From the NCBI GenBank assembly GCA_016928555.1, contig JAFGKM010000018.1, positions 1 through 56,193 on the forward strand: a stretch of DNA of 56,193 nucleotides, written 5' to 3'. A program made the translations under genes and the position numbers. Of this stretch, positions 33,284-42,123 are shown one piece after another. Source of the DNA: Candidatus Omnitrophota bacterium (lineage in GTDB: Bacteria; Ratteibacteria; UBA8468; B48-G9; JAFGKM01). Every line of letters begins with the position of its first letter. Within the stretch, counting starts at the first letter, position 1. Below the pieces are notes generated by a model, which worked only from the letters and a program-made list of their open reading frames with translations, had not been told where the DNA came from and searched no databases.

Positions 33284-33829
33284 TTACTTGTTGTTGTCGG
33301 CGCCTAATGCTTTGACCAGGGTTTTGCCGAATTCATGGGCGGCGTCCGGACCGCTGGCGGTGATTATCCTGCCGTCAACCACTACAGGCATATCAACATA
33401 ATTGGCTTTTCCCTCAATCAGTATTCCCCTGTCGCTCGGGAAAACGGTGGCTTTTTTCCCCTTGAGTATGCCCGCCCGGGCAAGTATTGCCGGAGCGATG
33501 CAGATTGCTCCCACTATCCTGCCTTTCTTATCGGCTTCCCTCGCCAGGTTCAGGGCGGTTTCGTCGTCAATGTAGTCTGCTGCGCCCGGCCCGCCCACGA
33601 AAACCACTGCCGCATAATCCTCAACCTTGACTTCGGAAAGAGATACGTCAACCTTTGCAGTCCCGCCCATTTTCCCCCGGGCGGCCCCTGTCTGCACCGA
33701 AGCGGTCTTTACTATGCAGCCGGCAAATTCCAGCAGATCCTTCGGCTTAAAGTATTCTTCGTCCCTGAATCCGTTCTGCGCTATAACCATAAGAACCATA
33801 ATTGCCCCCTTTGCCATACATATAGCCAT
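33284..33829 (-). CDS. DJ-1/PfpI-family protein
   Basis: 181 residues, flavodoxin-like fold. The nucleophilic cysteine is C110 in VGAICIAPAIL, at the strand-helix elbow, and the N-terminal acidic partner is in FRDEEYFKP. The family contains glyoxalase III, deglycase-like and intracellular protease-annotated members; activity here is unassigned. It converges on the preceding Gfo/Idh/MocA gene, 15 bases away. GGAG in ACGGAGATTGCT precedes the start. Confidence 0.9.
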   Translation of the reverse strand: MAICMAKGAIMVLMVIAQNGFRDEEYFKPKDLLEFAGCIVKTASVQTGAARGKMGGTAKVDVSLSEVKVEDYAAVVFVGGPGAADYIDDETALNLAREADKKGRIVGAICIAPAILARAGILKGKKATVFPSDRGILIEGKANYVDMPVVVDGRIITASGPDAAHEFGKTLVKALGADNNK

Positions 33830-33910
33830 AGCAATCTCCGTTGTAAACGGCTGTTATAAGTTATTTTACCTCAAAACGGGGCGGATAGTCAGTGTGGATA
33901 AAAAAGAGAA

Positions 33911-34010
33911 GGAGAGTTCAGAGTACTTCGGACTTCTTTGTGAAACAGGTACTGGTTCTACTGCTTTACCGCATACTTACTTCACAAACTTTCCTGCCTC
34001 TGAACTCTCC
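33911..34010. repeat. 100-base imperfect hairpin in the 351-base gap before the DUF4380 gene
   Basis: Perfect outer arms GGAGAGTTCAGAG (33911-33923) and CTCTGAACTCTCC (33998-34010), inner arms TTTGTGAA (33937-33944) and TTCACAAA (33981-33988), and a short apical pairing GGTA / TACC. No open frame of note. The gap 33830-34180 otherwise holds a degenerate REP-like end at 34040 and an R3 repeat. Confidence 0.6.
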
Positions 34011-34039
34011 GATGTAGTTATACCCGCTATAAACGCAGG

Positions 34040-34060
34040 TGTCAAGGGATAATAGTTGAC
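34040..34060. repeat. Possible degenerate end of the REP/RAYT element
   Basis: TGTCAAGGGATAATAGTTGAC keeps the outer heptamers TGTCAAG and AGTTGAC of the element terminus (TGTCAAGTGTCAAGAGTTGAC) but differs in the middle seven bases. Confidence 0.35.
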
Positions 34061-34117
34061 TTTTTTGGAAGGGCGTTTTAAAATGCGTCTTGATAAAGAG
34101 AGCGGGCACAATGAGAA

Positions 34118-34164
34118 ATCCCCCTGTTTCCCCCTTTGTCAAAGGGGGAATTTAAAGGGGATTT
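34118..34164. repeat. Dispersed repeat, family R3, divergent copy
   Basis: TCCCCCTGTTTCCCCCTTTG, then TCAAAGGGGGAATTTAAAGG. The hairpin CCCCCTTTGTCAAAGGGGG ends about 30 bases before the start of the DUF4380 gene. Confidence 0.75.
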
Positions 34165-34180
34165 GGAAGGCAAGAAAAAC

Positions 34181-35053
34181 ATGGCTACTCTACAGATAAA
34201 GGAGTTTGCAACAGGAGATTTGATACTGGGGGTTGCGGAGGACATAGGGCCGAGAATTCTTAAGCTGGCGTTGAAGTCAATGCCGGATGAAAACCTCTTC
34301 GGCATCCTGCCGGAGGCCGGAGTTGAGACTCCTGACGGCTTCTGGAGGATATACGGAGGGCACCGGCTGTGGATTTCTCCGGAAGCCATGCCGCGTTCTT
34401 ATTCAATGGATGATGCGCCGGTGAGGATTGAGGAGAAGGAAGGAGTTGTCAAGATTTATGGCAATACAGAAATGCAGTATAACATACAAAAGGAGATAGA
34501 GATTCGGACTGCCGGCGCAAGGGTAGTTGAGGTGCTTCACAGGATAAAAAATACAGGGCGCTGGCCTGTAACCCTTGCATGCTGGGCGCTGACTGTGATG
34601 AAAACCGGAGGATTTGCCATAATCCCGGTTAAAGCCGGCGGGGAGGGGATTCTTCCGGACAGGCGGCTAAGTTTATGGCCGTATACCGACCTTTCTGATG
34701 AGAGGCTTGTCATGGAAAAGGATTTTATATTTCTTAAGCAGGACGTTAAGAGTAAATCTCCCATAAAGATAGGAGCGATGGCATACCCGTCATGGACGGC
34801 TTACTGGGTTGACGGACTTCTATTTGTAAAGCAGTTTGTTGTGGAGAGAGGAGATTATCCTGATTTCGGGTGTGATGTGGAGGCGTACACCAATCCGGGA
34901 ATGCTTGAACTGGAAACGGTGGGGCCGCTTAAGAATCTGGAGCCGGGCTCTGCGGCTGAGCACAGGGAAATATGGTCGGTGAAAAAGGTTTCCTCTCTTT
35001 CCCCGTCTCAGAAGGACGTGGAGGAAAAAATTATCAAAAAAGGAGTTATTTAG
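34181..35053 (+). CDS. DUF4380-like protein (mutarotase-type beta-sandwich)
   Basis: 290 residues from the chosen ATG (an upstream TTG lies in the R3 repeat). FWRIYGGHRLWISPEAMPRS and later segments resemble DUF4380 proteins, which have a galactose-mutarotase-like fold and occur with glycosidases. No signal peptide. The enzymatic role is unproven; a sugar epimerase or carbohydrate-binding function is inferred. It overlaps the 3' end of the convergent GH35 gene by four bases. Confidence 0.7.
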   Translation: MATLQIKEFATGDLILGVAEDIGPRILKLALKSMPDENLFGILPEAGVETPDGFWRIYGGHRLWISPEAMPRSYSMDDAPVRIEEKEGVVKIYGNTEMQYNIQKEIEIRTAGARVVEVLHRIKNTGRWPVTLACWALTVMKTGGFAIIPVKAGGEGILPDRRLSLWPYTDLSDERLVMEKDFIFLKQDVKSKSPIKIGAMAYPSWTAYWVDGLLFVKQFVVERGDYPDFGCDVEAYTNPGMLELETVGPLKNLEPGSAAEHREIWSVKKVSSLSPSQKDVEEKIIKKGVI

Positions 35054-37542
35054 TCTATCTTAAACCGTACGTTTTCGGAATTGAACCTGAAACTGCCGAT
35101 AAAAAGATTATCCTGCCGATGTAAAGGACAGTTGTTCCCATCAACTGTTATTTTGCAGTTTTTCTCAAAGGCGAATTCGCACGCATCCCCGCAGGCGCCT
35201 CTTATTTCAAAGGTTTTGCCGTCTGTTCCAGCCTTTACAATTTCATGGGTGATGTATTTAAGAACGTTCCCTGCAAGAGGCAGGTTTACCCAGAGCATCC
35301 TCGCTTCGCAGGGCGCAAGCTTGATATGGCAGTTCTTGGGGAAGGAAAGACTGCTGTCTCTCAGCGAAATGCGGAAAGGCGCGGGCGTTCCCGTAATATT
35401 GCATACCGAAACAAGAGAAGAGCAGTCCTTTTTGCTTCTGCGGACAACGGCGTTGAAATAACCATCATGAGTTTCCGCTTGAGGTGTTACGCCCATGAAA
35501 GAAAAAACTTTCTTCCATAATCTCAAATGCGAAGAATTATGGTATGAAGGACCTATCCCGCTTAAGATAATCCGGTTGTCAGTTCCATTCAATACATTTA
35601 TGACGGGACTGCCTTCAAAGGAGGCAAAGGTTTTGGAGTTATTGCTGTCATGCAGAAATATCCATGACGGCTGTCCCACTGGATTTTGTTCGTCATCTGA
35701 CATCATACGCCATCCGTAATCCAGTATCTTTGCGCCGGCAGGCCTGATTTTGCCGGTCATCCGCACATTAAGCATATCAGTCAGCCGTGTGTCGGAATAT
35801 CCGTCCAGCGTTGTGTGCGGCACTGTAGGAAAAAAGAGAACCTTTCCTCCTTTTTCAATATGTTGGTATATATAATCAATTAATTCCTTTTCAAGACAGC
35901 CGGTGGAGGGGACAATCAGCGTATAATTTCCTGCAGGGATTTTGGGATGCGCCAGGTCTATAAGCCCCCACATGACGTTCATCCGCCTGAATAAAATCAG
36001 CAGTTCGGTGAAATCGTCCCACAGTGCGGCTTCAGGGGTAATCGTCTGTTTGTCAACCCCCTCGTAGCCGCCGAGCCATTCATGGCCCCCCGCGGATTTT
36101 GCCTTGCCGGGTTCGGGGTTGATTTCAAAACCCGAGCTTTCCGGAATGCTTTTTTTGTCCGACTGCAGAGGAGAGCCGAGGAACGGGATGTACCTTATTG
36201 CAGGGCTTATGCCGATAAACACGTCGGGCATTTTTTCAGTTTCAAGAATTTCTTTCTCCCAGCCGGAGACGAATCCGTAAAAATCGTTAATATGGCTGTG
36301 AGCGGGATTCGGCTTCCCGTTTATGGATATCGGGGCGTCTTCCCAGTATTCAAGCCCGCAGAGGGTGGAATTTTCAGGGTTCCGGCCTTCCGCAAAAGCG
36401 TAGATGTTTGAACCGTTCAATCCGTGCGCGAGCCCCATGCGCAGAAGGACAGGCATGTTGATATGGCTCCTTGAAAGGCGGGGCTCAAACCATGTGTTGT
36501 TTGTTTCCAGAGACATGGGAACAGTCTTGCCGGGGGCGGATTTGGTTATTTCAGCCGCCAGCTCAACGGTATTGGCTCCCTGCAGGTCGTAAATCCTGTC
36601 CGAATATGTATGGCATGCGGTAAAAACGTCCAGCCCTGATTTTGCAGTTTTACTCATAAATCCGGGGTGGTCGCCGTGGGTGTAAAAGCCGGCCACAGGT
36701 TCGTTGAATACGAAGGGCACATCCAGTCCGAATTCTTTTATCCACCGGCAGAGTATTATTCCCCAGTCTGCGAAGAACTCCCTTTTGAAGTTGAGCCAGT
36801 CAAGAGCCGCCCTGTATTTGTTCACATCGGCGGGCATGCCTCTCGGAGGGAGTACATCAACCCATGATTTAAGTTTTTTGCCGTATCTTTCCGAAAGATT
36901 TTCCAGGCCTCCGTGTTTTTTATCAAGCCACCGGTGCCAGAGTCCGTTTTCTTTTATTATGGAGTCGTCATAGAGAGAAAGGGCAAGACCGTATGACCAT
37001 GCGGCGGAGATTTCGTTGTCCGGCTGGCAGAGGATAATCGGCCCGCTTTTAGAACAGCTGAACTCAGCCAGAAGGGGGATTACATGGCTGTACCACCTTT
37101 TTACAAGGTTTCTCAAAAAAGGTTCTCCCTCTGCCTGTATAGGCCTGCCGGTGGAAAAATTTCCGTCTGCCCGGCGGCTGAGTGTTTTTTCCGGATATTT
37201 TTCAAAGGCCCAGCGAGGGTATCCGCCTTCCCGCAGTTCAGAGTTTACAAAAGGTCCGGGGCGCGCTATTACCTTGACGCCGGCATCCGCGCATATTTCA
37301 AGGAACTCGCGCAGGTTTCTTTCCGGCAGGGTTTTTCCTTCAAGGTCAACCGTCCCTTCTTCGGGTTCGTGCCAGAACCAAGGCATATAACTGCTCACCG
37401 TATTCATGCCGGTCTGCTCCAATGCCTCTATGCGTTGGCGCCAGTCGTCTTTTTTGAGGCGGAAATAATGGATTTCGCCGCCCCTGAGATAAAAAGGCTT
37501 TCCGTCCACCAGCAGATAACCGTCGGCTCTTTCCGTCCTCAT
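35050..37542 (-). CDS. Glycoside hydrolase family 35-like beta-galactosidase
   Basis: 830 residues without a signal peptide. The N-terminal GGEIHYFRLKKDDWRQRI, TGMNTVSSYMPWFWHEPEEG and RPGPFVNSELREGGYP segments are the GH35 (beta/alpha)8-barrel signature. The acid/base glutamate is probably E177 in QPDNE, where most family members read Q-x-x-NE-Y/F. The nucleophile may be the glutamate in MSLETNNTWFEP. C-terminal beta domains follow. Likely substrates are beta-galactosides of plant or algal polysaccharides. It lies next to DUF4380 and near the sugar oxidoreductases. The usual Tyr or Phe after the catalytic NE is Ile here, so specificity may differ. Confidence 0.82.
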   Translation of the reverse strand: MRTERADGYLLVDGKPFYLRGGEIHYFRLKKDDWRQRIEALEQTGMNTVSSYMPWFWHEPEEGTVDLEGKTLPERNLREFLEICADAGVKVIARPGPFVNSELREGGYPRWAFEKYPEKTLSRRADGNFSTGRPIQAEGEPFLRNLVKRWYSHVIPLLAEFSCSKSGPIILCQPDNEISAAWSYGLALSLYDDSIIKENGLWHRWLDKKHGGLENLSERYGKKLKSWVDVLPPRGMPADVNKYRAALDWLNFKREFFADWGIILCRWIKEFGLDVPFVFNEPVAGFYTHGDHPGFMSKTAKSGLDVFTACHTYSDRIYDLQGANTVELAAEITKSAPGKTVPMSLETNNTWFEPRLSRSHINMPVLLRMGLAHGLNGSNIYAFAEGRNPENSTLCGLEYWEDAPISINGKPNPAHSHINDFYGFVSGWEKEILETEKMPDVFIGISPAIRYIPFLGSPLQSDKKSIPESSGFEINPEPGKAKSAGGHEWLGGYEGVDKQTITPEAALWDDFTELLILFRRMNVMWGLIDLAHPKIPAGNYTLIVPSTGCLEKELIDYIYQHIEKGGKVLFFPTVPHTTLDGYSDTRLTDMLNVRMTGKIRPAGAKILDYGWRMMSDDEQNPVGQPSWIFLHDSNNSKTFASFEGSPVINVLNGTDNRIILSGIGPSYHNSSHLRLWKKVFSFMGVTPQAETHDGYFNAVVRRSKKDCSSLVSVCNITGTPAPFRISLRDSSLSFPKNCHIKLAPCEARMLWVNLPLAGNVLKYITHEIVKAGTDGKTFEIRGACGDACEFAFEKNCKITVDGNNCPLHRQDNLFIGSFRFNSENVRFKID

Positions 37543-37624
37543 CGTCCTCCTTCTTTAAAAAGGCAAGGGGAATGATAGCACAGCGCGGGTTAGGAAACAA
37601 GAATTTTAAAACAGGCAAGCAAGA

Positions 37625-37633
37625 TGTTATAAT
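37625..37633 (+). promoter_or_regulatory. Extended -10 element upstream of rubrerythrin
   Basis: TGTTATAAT, an extended -10 with perfect hexamer; the -35 region is poor. The transcript would carry the R4/R5 repeat in a leader of about 125 bases. Confidence 0.4.
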
Positions 37634-37654
37634 AAAAGCAGCAAAATAAAAGTC

Positions 37655-37731
37655 GTGAAAAGTGAGACGTGAGACGAAAAGAAAAGGTTGAGATTGCCGC
37701 GCCAAAAAGCGGCTCGCAATGACAAAAAACG
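37655..37731. repeat. Composite of repeat families R5 and R4
   Basis: GTGAAAAGTGAGACGTGAGA is followed by GAGATTGCCGCGCCAAAAAG and GGCTCGCAATGACA. The same two families are adjacent at 24992-25137, in inverse orientation. Confidence 0.7.
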
Positions 37732-37766
37732 TCATTTCACGGTTTTCATAAAAACAGGGAGTAAAA

Positions 37767-38345
37767 ATGGCAAAATCTTTAAAAGGTACGGAGACGGAAA
37801 AAAATCTGCTCAAGGCATTTGCGGGAGAATCTCAGGCAAGGAACAGATACACGTATTTTGCAAGCGCCGCAAAGAAAGAAGGGTATGAGCAGATATCTCG
37901 CATTTTTTTAGAAACTGCCGAAAACGAAAAGGAGCATGCGAAGGTTTTCTTCAAATATCTTGAAGGCGGAGACGTTGAGATAATTGCCGCATACCCCGCA
38001 GGCGCAATAAGGGATACAAAGACAAATCTTGAAGAGGCGGCTGACGGCGAGAAGATGGAGTGGACGGTGCTTTATCAGGATTTTGCGGGCATAGCAAAAA
38101 AAGAGGGCTTCCCGGAAATCGCCGTTTCTTTTGAGCAGATAGCGAAGGTGGAGAAGTTTCATGAGGCCCGATACCGCAAACTTATAGCCAACATAGCCGC
38201 CGGAGAGGTGTTTAAGAAGAAAGCTCCGGTAAAATGGCACTGTATCAACTGCGGGTACGTGATAGAGTCGGATTCCGCTCCGAAAGAATGTCCAGCATGC
38301 AAGCATCCGCAAGCGTATTATGAGGTGCTTGCGGAGAATTACTGA
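37767..38345 (+). CDS. rbr: Rubrerythrin
   Basis: 192 residues. An N-terminal four-helix diiron domain (KGTETEKNLLKAFAGESQAR, ENEKEHAK) is followed by a C-terminal rubredoxin-like site with two C-x2-C pairs (CINCGYV, CPACKHP). Reduces hydrogen peroxide in anaerobes with electrons from rubredoxin or NADH. Cytoplasmic. CAGGGAG lies before the start. Its stop codon lies 19 bases before the ispF start. It fits the anaerobic lifestyle suggested by hcp. Confidence 0.96.
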   Translation: MAKSLKGTETEKNLLKAFAGESQARNRYTYFASAAKKEGYEQISRIFLETAENEKEHAKVFFKYLEGGDVEIIAAYPAGAIRDTKTNLEEAADGEKMEWTVLYQDFAGIAKKEGFPEIAVSFEQIAKVEKFHEARYRKLIANIAAGEVFKKKAPVKWHCINCGYVIESDSAPKECPACKHPQAYYEVLAENY

Positions 38346-38364
38346 GAGTTTTATAATAAGGGAA

Positions 38365-38844
38365 ATGAGAACGGGGCTTGGTTTTGACATCCACAGGTTT
38401 GAGGAAGGAAGGAAGTTTATTTTGGGCGGCGTTGAGATACCGTTTGAAAAAGGACTTCTGGGACACAGCGACGGAGATGTTCTTCTCCACGCATTCAGCG
38501 ATGCGCTTCTGGGGGCGATGGGAAAGCCGGACATAGGAAGTTTTTTCCCGGATACCGAAGACAGCATCAAAGGCATTGACAGCAGGAAAATCCTGGCCAA
38601 GGTGCTTGAACTGCTTGAAAAGGAAGAGTTTTATATAGAAAACGTTGACATAACCGTTATATGCGAGAGGCCAAAACTTCTTCCTTTTTTCCCGGAGGTG
38701 AAAAAAAGTCTTTCAGGCATGATGGACGGAATTGACGGAACAAGAATCGGGCTTAAGGCAAAAACATTTGAAGGCATCGGAGAGATAGGGGCGGGGAAGG
38801 CGTGCGCCTGCATCGTCTCCGTTCTCATAGAAGAAAAATCATAG
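38365..38844 (+). CDS. ispF: 2-C-methyl-D-erythritol 2,4-cyclodiphosphate synthase
   Basis: MEP-pathway enzyme of isoprenoid synthesis; 159 residues, a homotrimer. The zinc ligands D8, H10 (GFDIHRF) and H42 (GHSDGDVLLHAFSDALLGA) are in place. The start at 38365 gives the normal N-terminus (RTGLGFDIH); an upstream frame extension into the rubrerythrin gene is rejected. ispD is not adjacent. A repeat follows directly after the stop codon. Confidence 0.95.
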   Translation: MRTGLGFDIHRFEEGRKFILGGVEIPFEKGLLGHSDGDVLLHAFSDALLGAMGKPDIGSFFPDTEDSIKGIDSRKILAKVLELLEKEEFYIENVDITVICERPKLLPFFPEVKKSLSGMMDGIDGTRIGLKAKTFEGIGEIGAGKACACIVSVLIEEKS

Positions 38845-38889
38845 CCCCTCACCTGAGGGCGTATCAGGGAGGGTTCGGGACAAGGAGGT
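38845..38889. repeat. Dispersed repeat, family R2b, upstream of the M23 peptidase gene
   Basis: GCCCCTCACCTGAGGGCGTA, then TCAGGGAGGGTTCGGGACAA, ending in GGAGG, the ribosome-binding site of the next gene. It fills the whole gap after ispF. The related copies before ileS and the ferredoxin gene have the same order. Confidence 0.6.
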
Positions 38890-38891
38890 CT

Positions 38892-40139
38892 ATGGTGAAA
38901 AGGAATATTATTATTGCCGCAATACTCGCCTTGGTAATTCTCCTGCCTTTTCTGATATTCAGGATAAAAGACAAAGAAATCTCATTTAGAAGCAAAAATC
39001 AGGTTATAGAGGGTTACATCTCGGAAGGCGATATGCTCGGAGATGTGCTTCTTGCAAGGAATATACCGGCACAGCAGGTAAATCTCATAATCAATGAATT
39101 GAAAAAGGTTTTTAACGTCAGAAAATGCAGAATCGGAGACAGGTGGGAGATGCATCTGACTGATGAAGGAGAATTCATAAAATTCGTATATTATGACGGG
39201 CCCATTGATTTTTACGAAGTTAAATTCAACAGCGGCGATAATACCTATCTGGCTTGCGCCAAGGCAATAGAGGCCGAAAAGATGATCCGCGGAGTCAGGG
39301 GGGAGATAAGAAGCTCTTTATACGAAAGCATGTCTTATGTGAATATCAATCCGGAAATAATAATTCAGTTTGCGGAAATATTTTCTTCCAAGGTGGATTT
39401 TTTTACCGATTGCAGGACCGGCGATAAATTCAATATTCTCTGGGAGACTTATTTTGACAAAAAGGGCAATCCCCTGAAGGATGTAATGATATCGGCGGCA
39501 TCATACGCTTCCATGGATAAGAACAATTATTACGCTTTCTATTTTGAGACGCCCGAAGGAAAGGGCGGTTATTACGACGAGAACGGAAAGAGCGTAGAGT
39601 CGGCTTTCTTAAGGGCGCCGCTCAGCTACAGGAGGATATCGTCGCATTTTACGCACAGAAGGCTTCATCCCATTTATAAGGTATACCGTCCCCATCTCGG
39701 AATAGACTATGCGGCTCCATCCGGCACCCCGGTTTCATCGATAGGAAACGGTACCGTTGCGTTTGCGGGATGGAACGGCGGGCTTGGAAAAACTGTCAAG
39801 GTGAAACATCCTAACGGCTATGTCTCATGGTACGGGCATCTGTCCAGGATAGGCAAGGGGATAAAGAAAGGCGCAAAGGTCAAGAAGGGGCAGGTGGTAG
39901 GAGCAGTCGGTTCAACGGGTGTTTCCACTGGGCCGCACCTTGATTTCCGCCTTCAGATAAACGGGAAGTTTGTCAATTATCTTGCAATAAAACTGCCTCC
40001 TTCGTTCCCTCTTCCGGAACAATACCTTCCGCAATTCAAGGAGACGGCTGGAATGTTTACAGCCAGGATGGATTCCCTGAAGGATGACAAAGAGGTCGTT
40101 TTCCCCAGCCCGGAAGTGAAAGAAAAATCAAAACACTGA
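38892..40139 (+). CDS. Membrane-anchored M23 (LytM/MepM-like) peptidoglycan endopeptidase
   Basis: 415 residues. An N-terminal membrane anchor or signal (about 4-24) is followed by an OapA/LysM-like domain (GYISEGDMLGDVLLARNIPA). The M23 domain is at the C-terminus: the zinc ligands lie in HLGIDYAAPSG and in GPHLDFRL, and WYGHLS carries the catalytic histidine. It probably cuts cross-links to allow cell-wall growth, as E. coli MepM does. The zinc ligands look complete, so it is unlikely to be a NlpD-type inactive activator. The start ATG 38892 follows AAGGAGGTCT, supplied by a repeat. Confidence 0.92.
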   Translation: MVKRNIIIAAILALVILLPFLIFRIKDKEISFRSKNQVIEGYISEGDMLGDVLLARNIPAQQVNLIINELKKVFNVRKCRIGDRWEMHLTDEGEFIKFVYYDGPIDFYEVKFNSGDNTYLACAKAIEAEKMIRGVRGEIRSSLYESMSYVNINPEIIIQFAEIFSSKVDFFTDCRTGDKFNILWETYFDKKGNPLKDVMISAASYASMDKNNYYAFYFETPEGKGGYYDENGKSVESAFLRAPLSYRRISSHFTHRRLHPIYKVYRPHLGIDYAAPSGTPVSSIGNGTVAFAGWNGGLGKTVKVKHPNGYVSWYGHLSRIGKGIKKGAKVKKGQVVGAVGSTGVSTGPHLDFRLQINGKFVNYLAIKLPPSFPLPEQYLPQFKETAGMFTARMDSLKDDKEVVFPSPEVKEKSKH

Positions 40140-40203
40140 GTTTCCAATCCCGAGGAAATGTTAATCCCGTAAAACCGATACTTAATAAGGCCAAAAGAAT
40201 ATA

Positions 40204-42123
40204 ATGTCTATAATACTTGCTTCAAAATCACCGAGAAGGCGGGAACTGATGGGCAGGGTGGCGAAGGATTTCACGGTTGTTCCCAGCGGCGCGGATGAGA
40301 ATATAATAAGTGAAAGAAGCGACCCTGCGAGGTTCGCCGTGGAAGCGGCGGCAATGAAGGCGCGCGAGGTCGGCGCGCGTTTTCCCTCGGAAATTGTCAT
40401 AGGCGCGGATACCGTAGTCTCGGTTGACGGGAAGATTATAGGCAAACCTGCAGATTACGGAGATGCAAAACAGATATTGAAAACGCTTTCAGGAACCAGG
40501 CACAAGGTGATAACCGGCGTGGCCGTTTACAAAGGCGACGAGAATAAACTGATTACGGGTTACGAGATTACGCTTGTAAAGTTCAGGGAACTGACAGATG
40601 CGGATATTGAGGAATACCTTGCGAAAGAAGAATACGCGGACAAAGCGGGCGCCTATGCGATACAGTCGGTCGGAGACAGGTTTGTAGAGGGGATGAAAGG
40701 AGATTACGACAATGTCGTGGGTTTTCCTGTAAAAAGGGTGAAAAAACTTTTAGAGAGATTTTTTCTGCCCGAATTTGAGATGGATATCACAGACATAGCC
40801 CTTCCCCGGAAATGGGCGGTGGGAAGAGCGGAAAATCTTGTAGTTTTCGTGCCGGAAGCGGTTTACGGGGACAGGGTAAAGGTCAGAATGGTTAAAAAAG
40901 TAAAAAGTTTTTCTTACGGAGAAGTTATTGACACAGTGAAGCCGTCTCCCTTCAGGACCGAACCGGAATGCCCGTATTTCGGCAAATGCGGCGGATGCGC
41001 CTTCCAGAATCTTTCGTATGCGAAACAGCTGGAAATTAAGGAAAAATATCTTTTGACAACATTCCGCAAGATAGGAGGCATTGATATAAACGCAGATGTT
41101 GAATTGTTTCCGATTATCCCTTCCCCGGATATTTTTTATTACAGGAATAAGATGGAGTTCGCTTTCGGCACGGAAGACGGGCGGGTTTGCCTCGGGTTGA
41201 GGGAGAGGGCTTCTCCTTTTTCCTCATATGTGAAAAACTGCATTTCTCTGGAAGAATGTTTCATTTTCAGCCCCGCCGTAAAAAGCATTTTTCCCGTATT
41301 CCTTGAGTTTGCGCGGAAAACCGGACTGGAAGCATATAACCCGCGTTCCGGAAAGGGGTTTTTCCGGCACCTTGTTTTGCGCGAAGGTAAAAACACCGGC
41401 CAGCTTATGGCTGTTCTGGTCACGAGAAGCGGCGGGGTTCCGGATGTAACAGGACTAGCGAAAAGCCTGGCAGGCAAAGTCAGCAGTATGTGGTGGATGG
41501 AAAACAACCGGATATCCGACGTTGTTTCGTTTGAAAAAAAACACCATCTTTACGGCTCCCCATGGATAGAAGAGAGGCTGGATGGCCGTACATTCAGGAT
41601 ACATCCGCAGTCTTTTTTCCAGCCCAATACCCGTGCGGCGCAGTTGATGTACGGCAGGATAAGAGAGAATTTGGAGGGGATGTCTGCAAAAAGGATACTG
41701 GGGCTTTACTGCGGAACGGGAGCCATTGAAATTTCGCTTTCAGGCGCGGCAGAGGAAGTTGAAGGGATGGATTCTGAAGCCGGAAATATTAACAACGCAA
41801 GGGTAAACTGCCGGCTGAACGGTGTAAAAAACTGCCGGTTCCATCAGGGGTATGTTGAAGACCTTTTGAAATCTGCGGCTTTTAAATCTGCCGACGCGGT
41901 CATTGTTGACCCTCCCAGGGCGGGACTGGCGCCCAGGGCCATGAAAAACGTGCTGGCTGTGGATGCGCCGGTGATAATTTATGTTTCCTGCAATCCCGCC
42001 GCCCTTGCCCGAGACGCCGCTGTTCTGGAGAATACTGGGTATAAAATGAAGAAATTGTACTGTGCTGATTTTTTCCCGCACACAACCCACATGGAAAGTA
42101 TGGCTGTCTTTGAAAAATCTTAG
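40204..42123 (+). CDS. Fusion of Maf nucleotide pyrophosphatase and RlmD/RumA-type RNA m5U methyltransferase
   Basis: 639 residues in one frame. Residues 1-188 are a Maf domain: ASKSPRRREL at the start, GADTVV with D69, and the C-terminal DYDNVVGFPVKRV. From about 195 a TRAM domain begins, then a RumA-type methyltransferase. Cluster cysteines are C256, C262, C265 and C346 (CPYFGKCGGCAF), the SAM motif is LGLYCGTGAIEISL, and DPPRAGL, the nucleophile C596 (YVSCNPAALARD) and E631 (HMESM) complete the active site. Maf hydrolyses non-canonical or m5U/m7G-type nucleotides; RlmD methylates uridine in 23S rRNA or tRNA. The linkage suggests a role around modified uridine. No frameshift or internal stop is seen. 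Confidence 0.93.
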   Translation: MSIILASKSPRRRELMGRVAKDFTVVPSGADENIISERSDPARFAVEAAAMKAREVGARFPSEIVIGADTVVSVDGKIIGKPADYGDAKQILKTLSGTRHKVITGVAVYKGDENKLITGYEITLVKFRELTDADIEEYLAKEEYADKAGAYAIQSVGDRFVEGMKGDYDNVVGFPVKRVKKLLERFFLPEFEMDITDIALPRKWAVGRAENLVVFVPEAVYGDRVKVRMVKKVKSFSYGEVIDTVKPSPFRTEPECPYFGKCGGCAFQNLSYAKQLEIKEKYLLTTFRKIGGIDINADVELFPIIPSPDIFYYRNKMEFAFGTEDGRVCLGLRERASPFSSYVKNCISLEECFIFSPAVKSIFPVFLEFARKTGLEAYNPRSGKGFFRHLVLREGKNTGQLMAVLVTRSGGVPDVTGLAKSLAGKVSSMWWMENNRISDVVSFEKKHHLYGSPWIEERLDGRTFRIHPQSFFQPNTRAAQLMYGRIRENLEGMSAKRILGLYCGTGAIEISLSGAAEEVEGMDSEAGNINNARVNCRLNGVKNCRFHQGYVEDLLKSAAFKSADAVIVDPPRAGLAPRAMKNVLAVDAPVIIYVSCNPAALARDAAVLENTGYKMKKLYCADFFPHTTHMESMAVFEKS

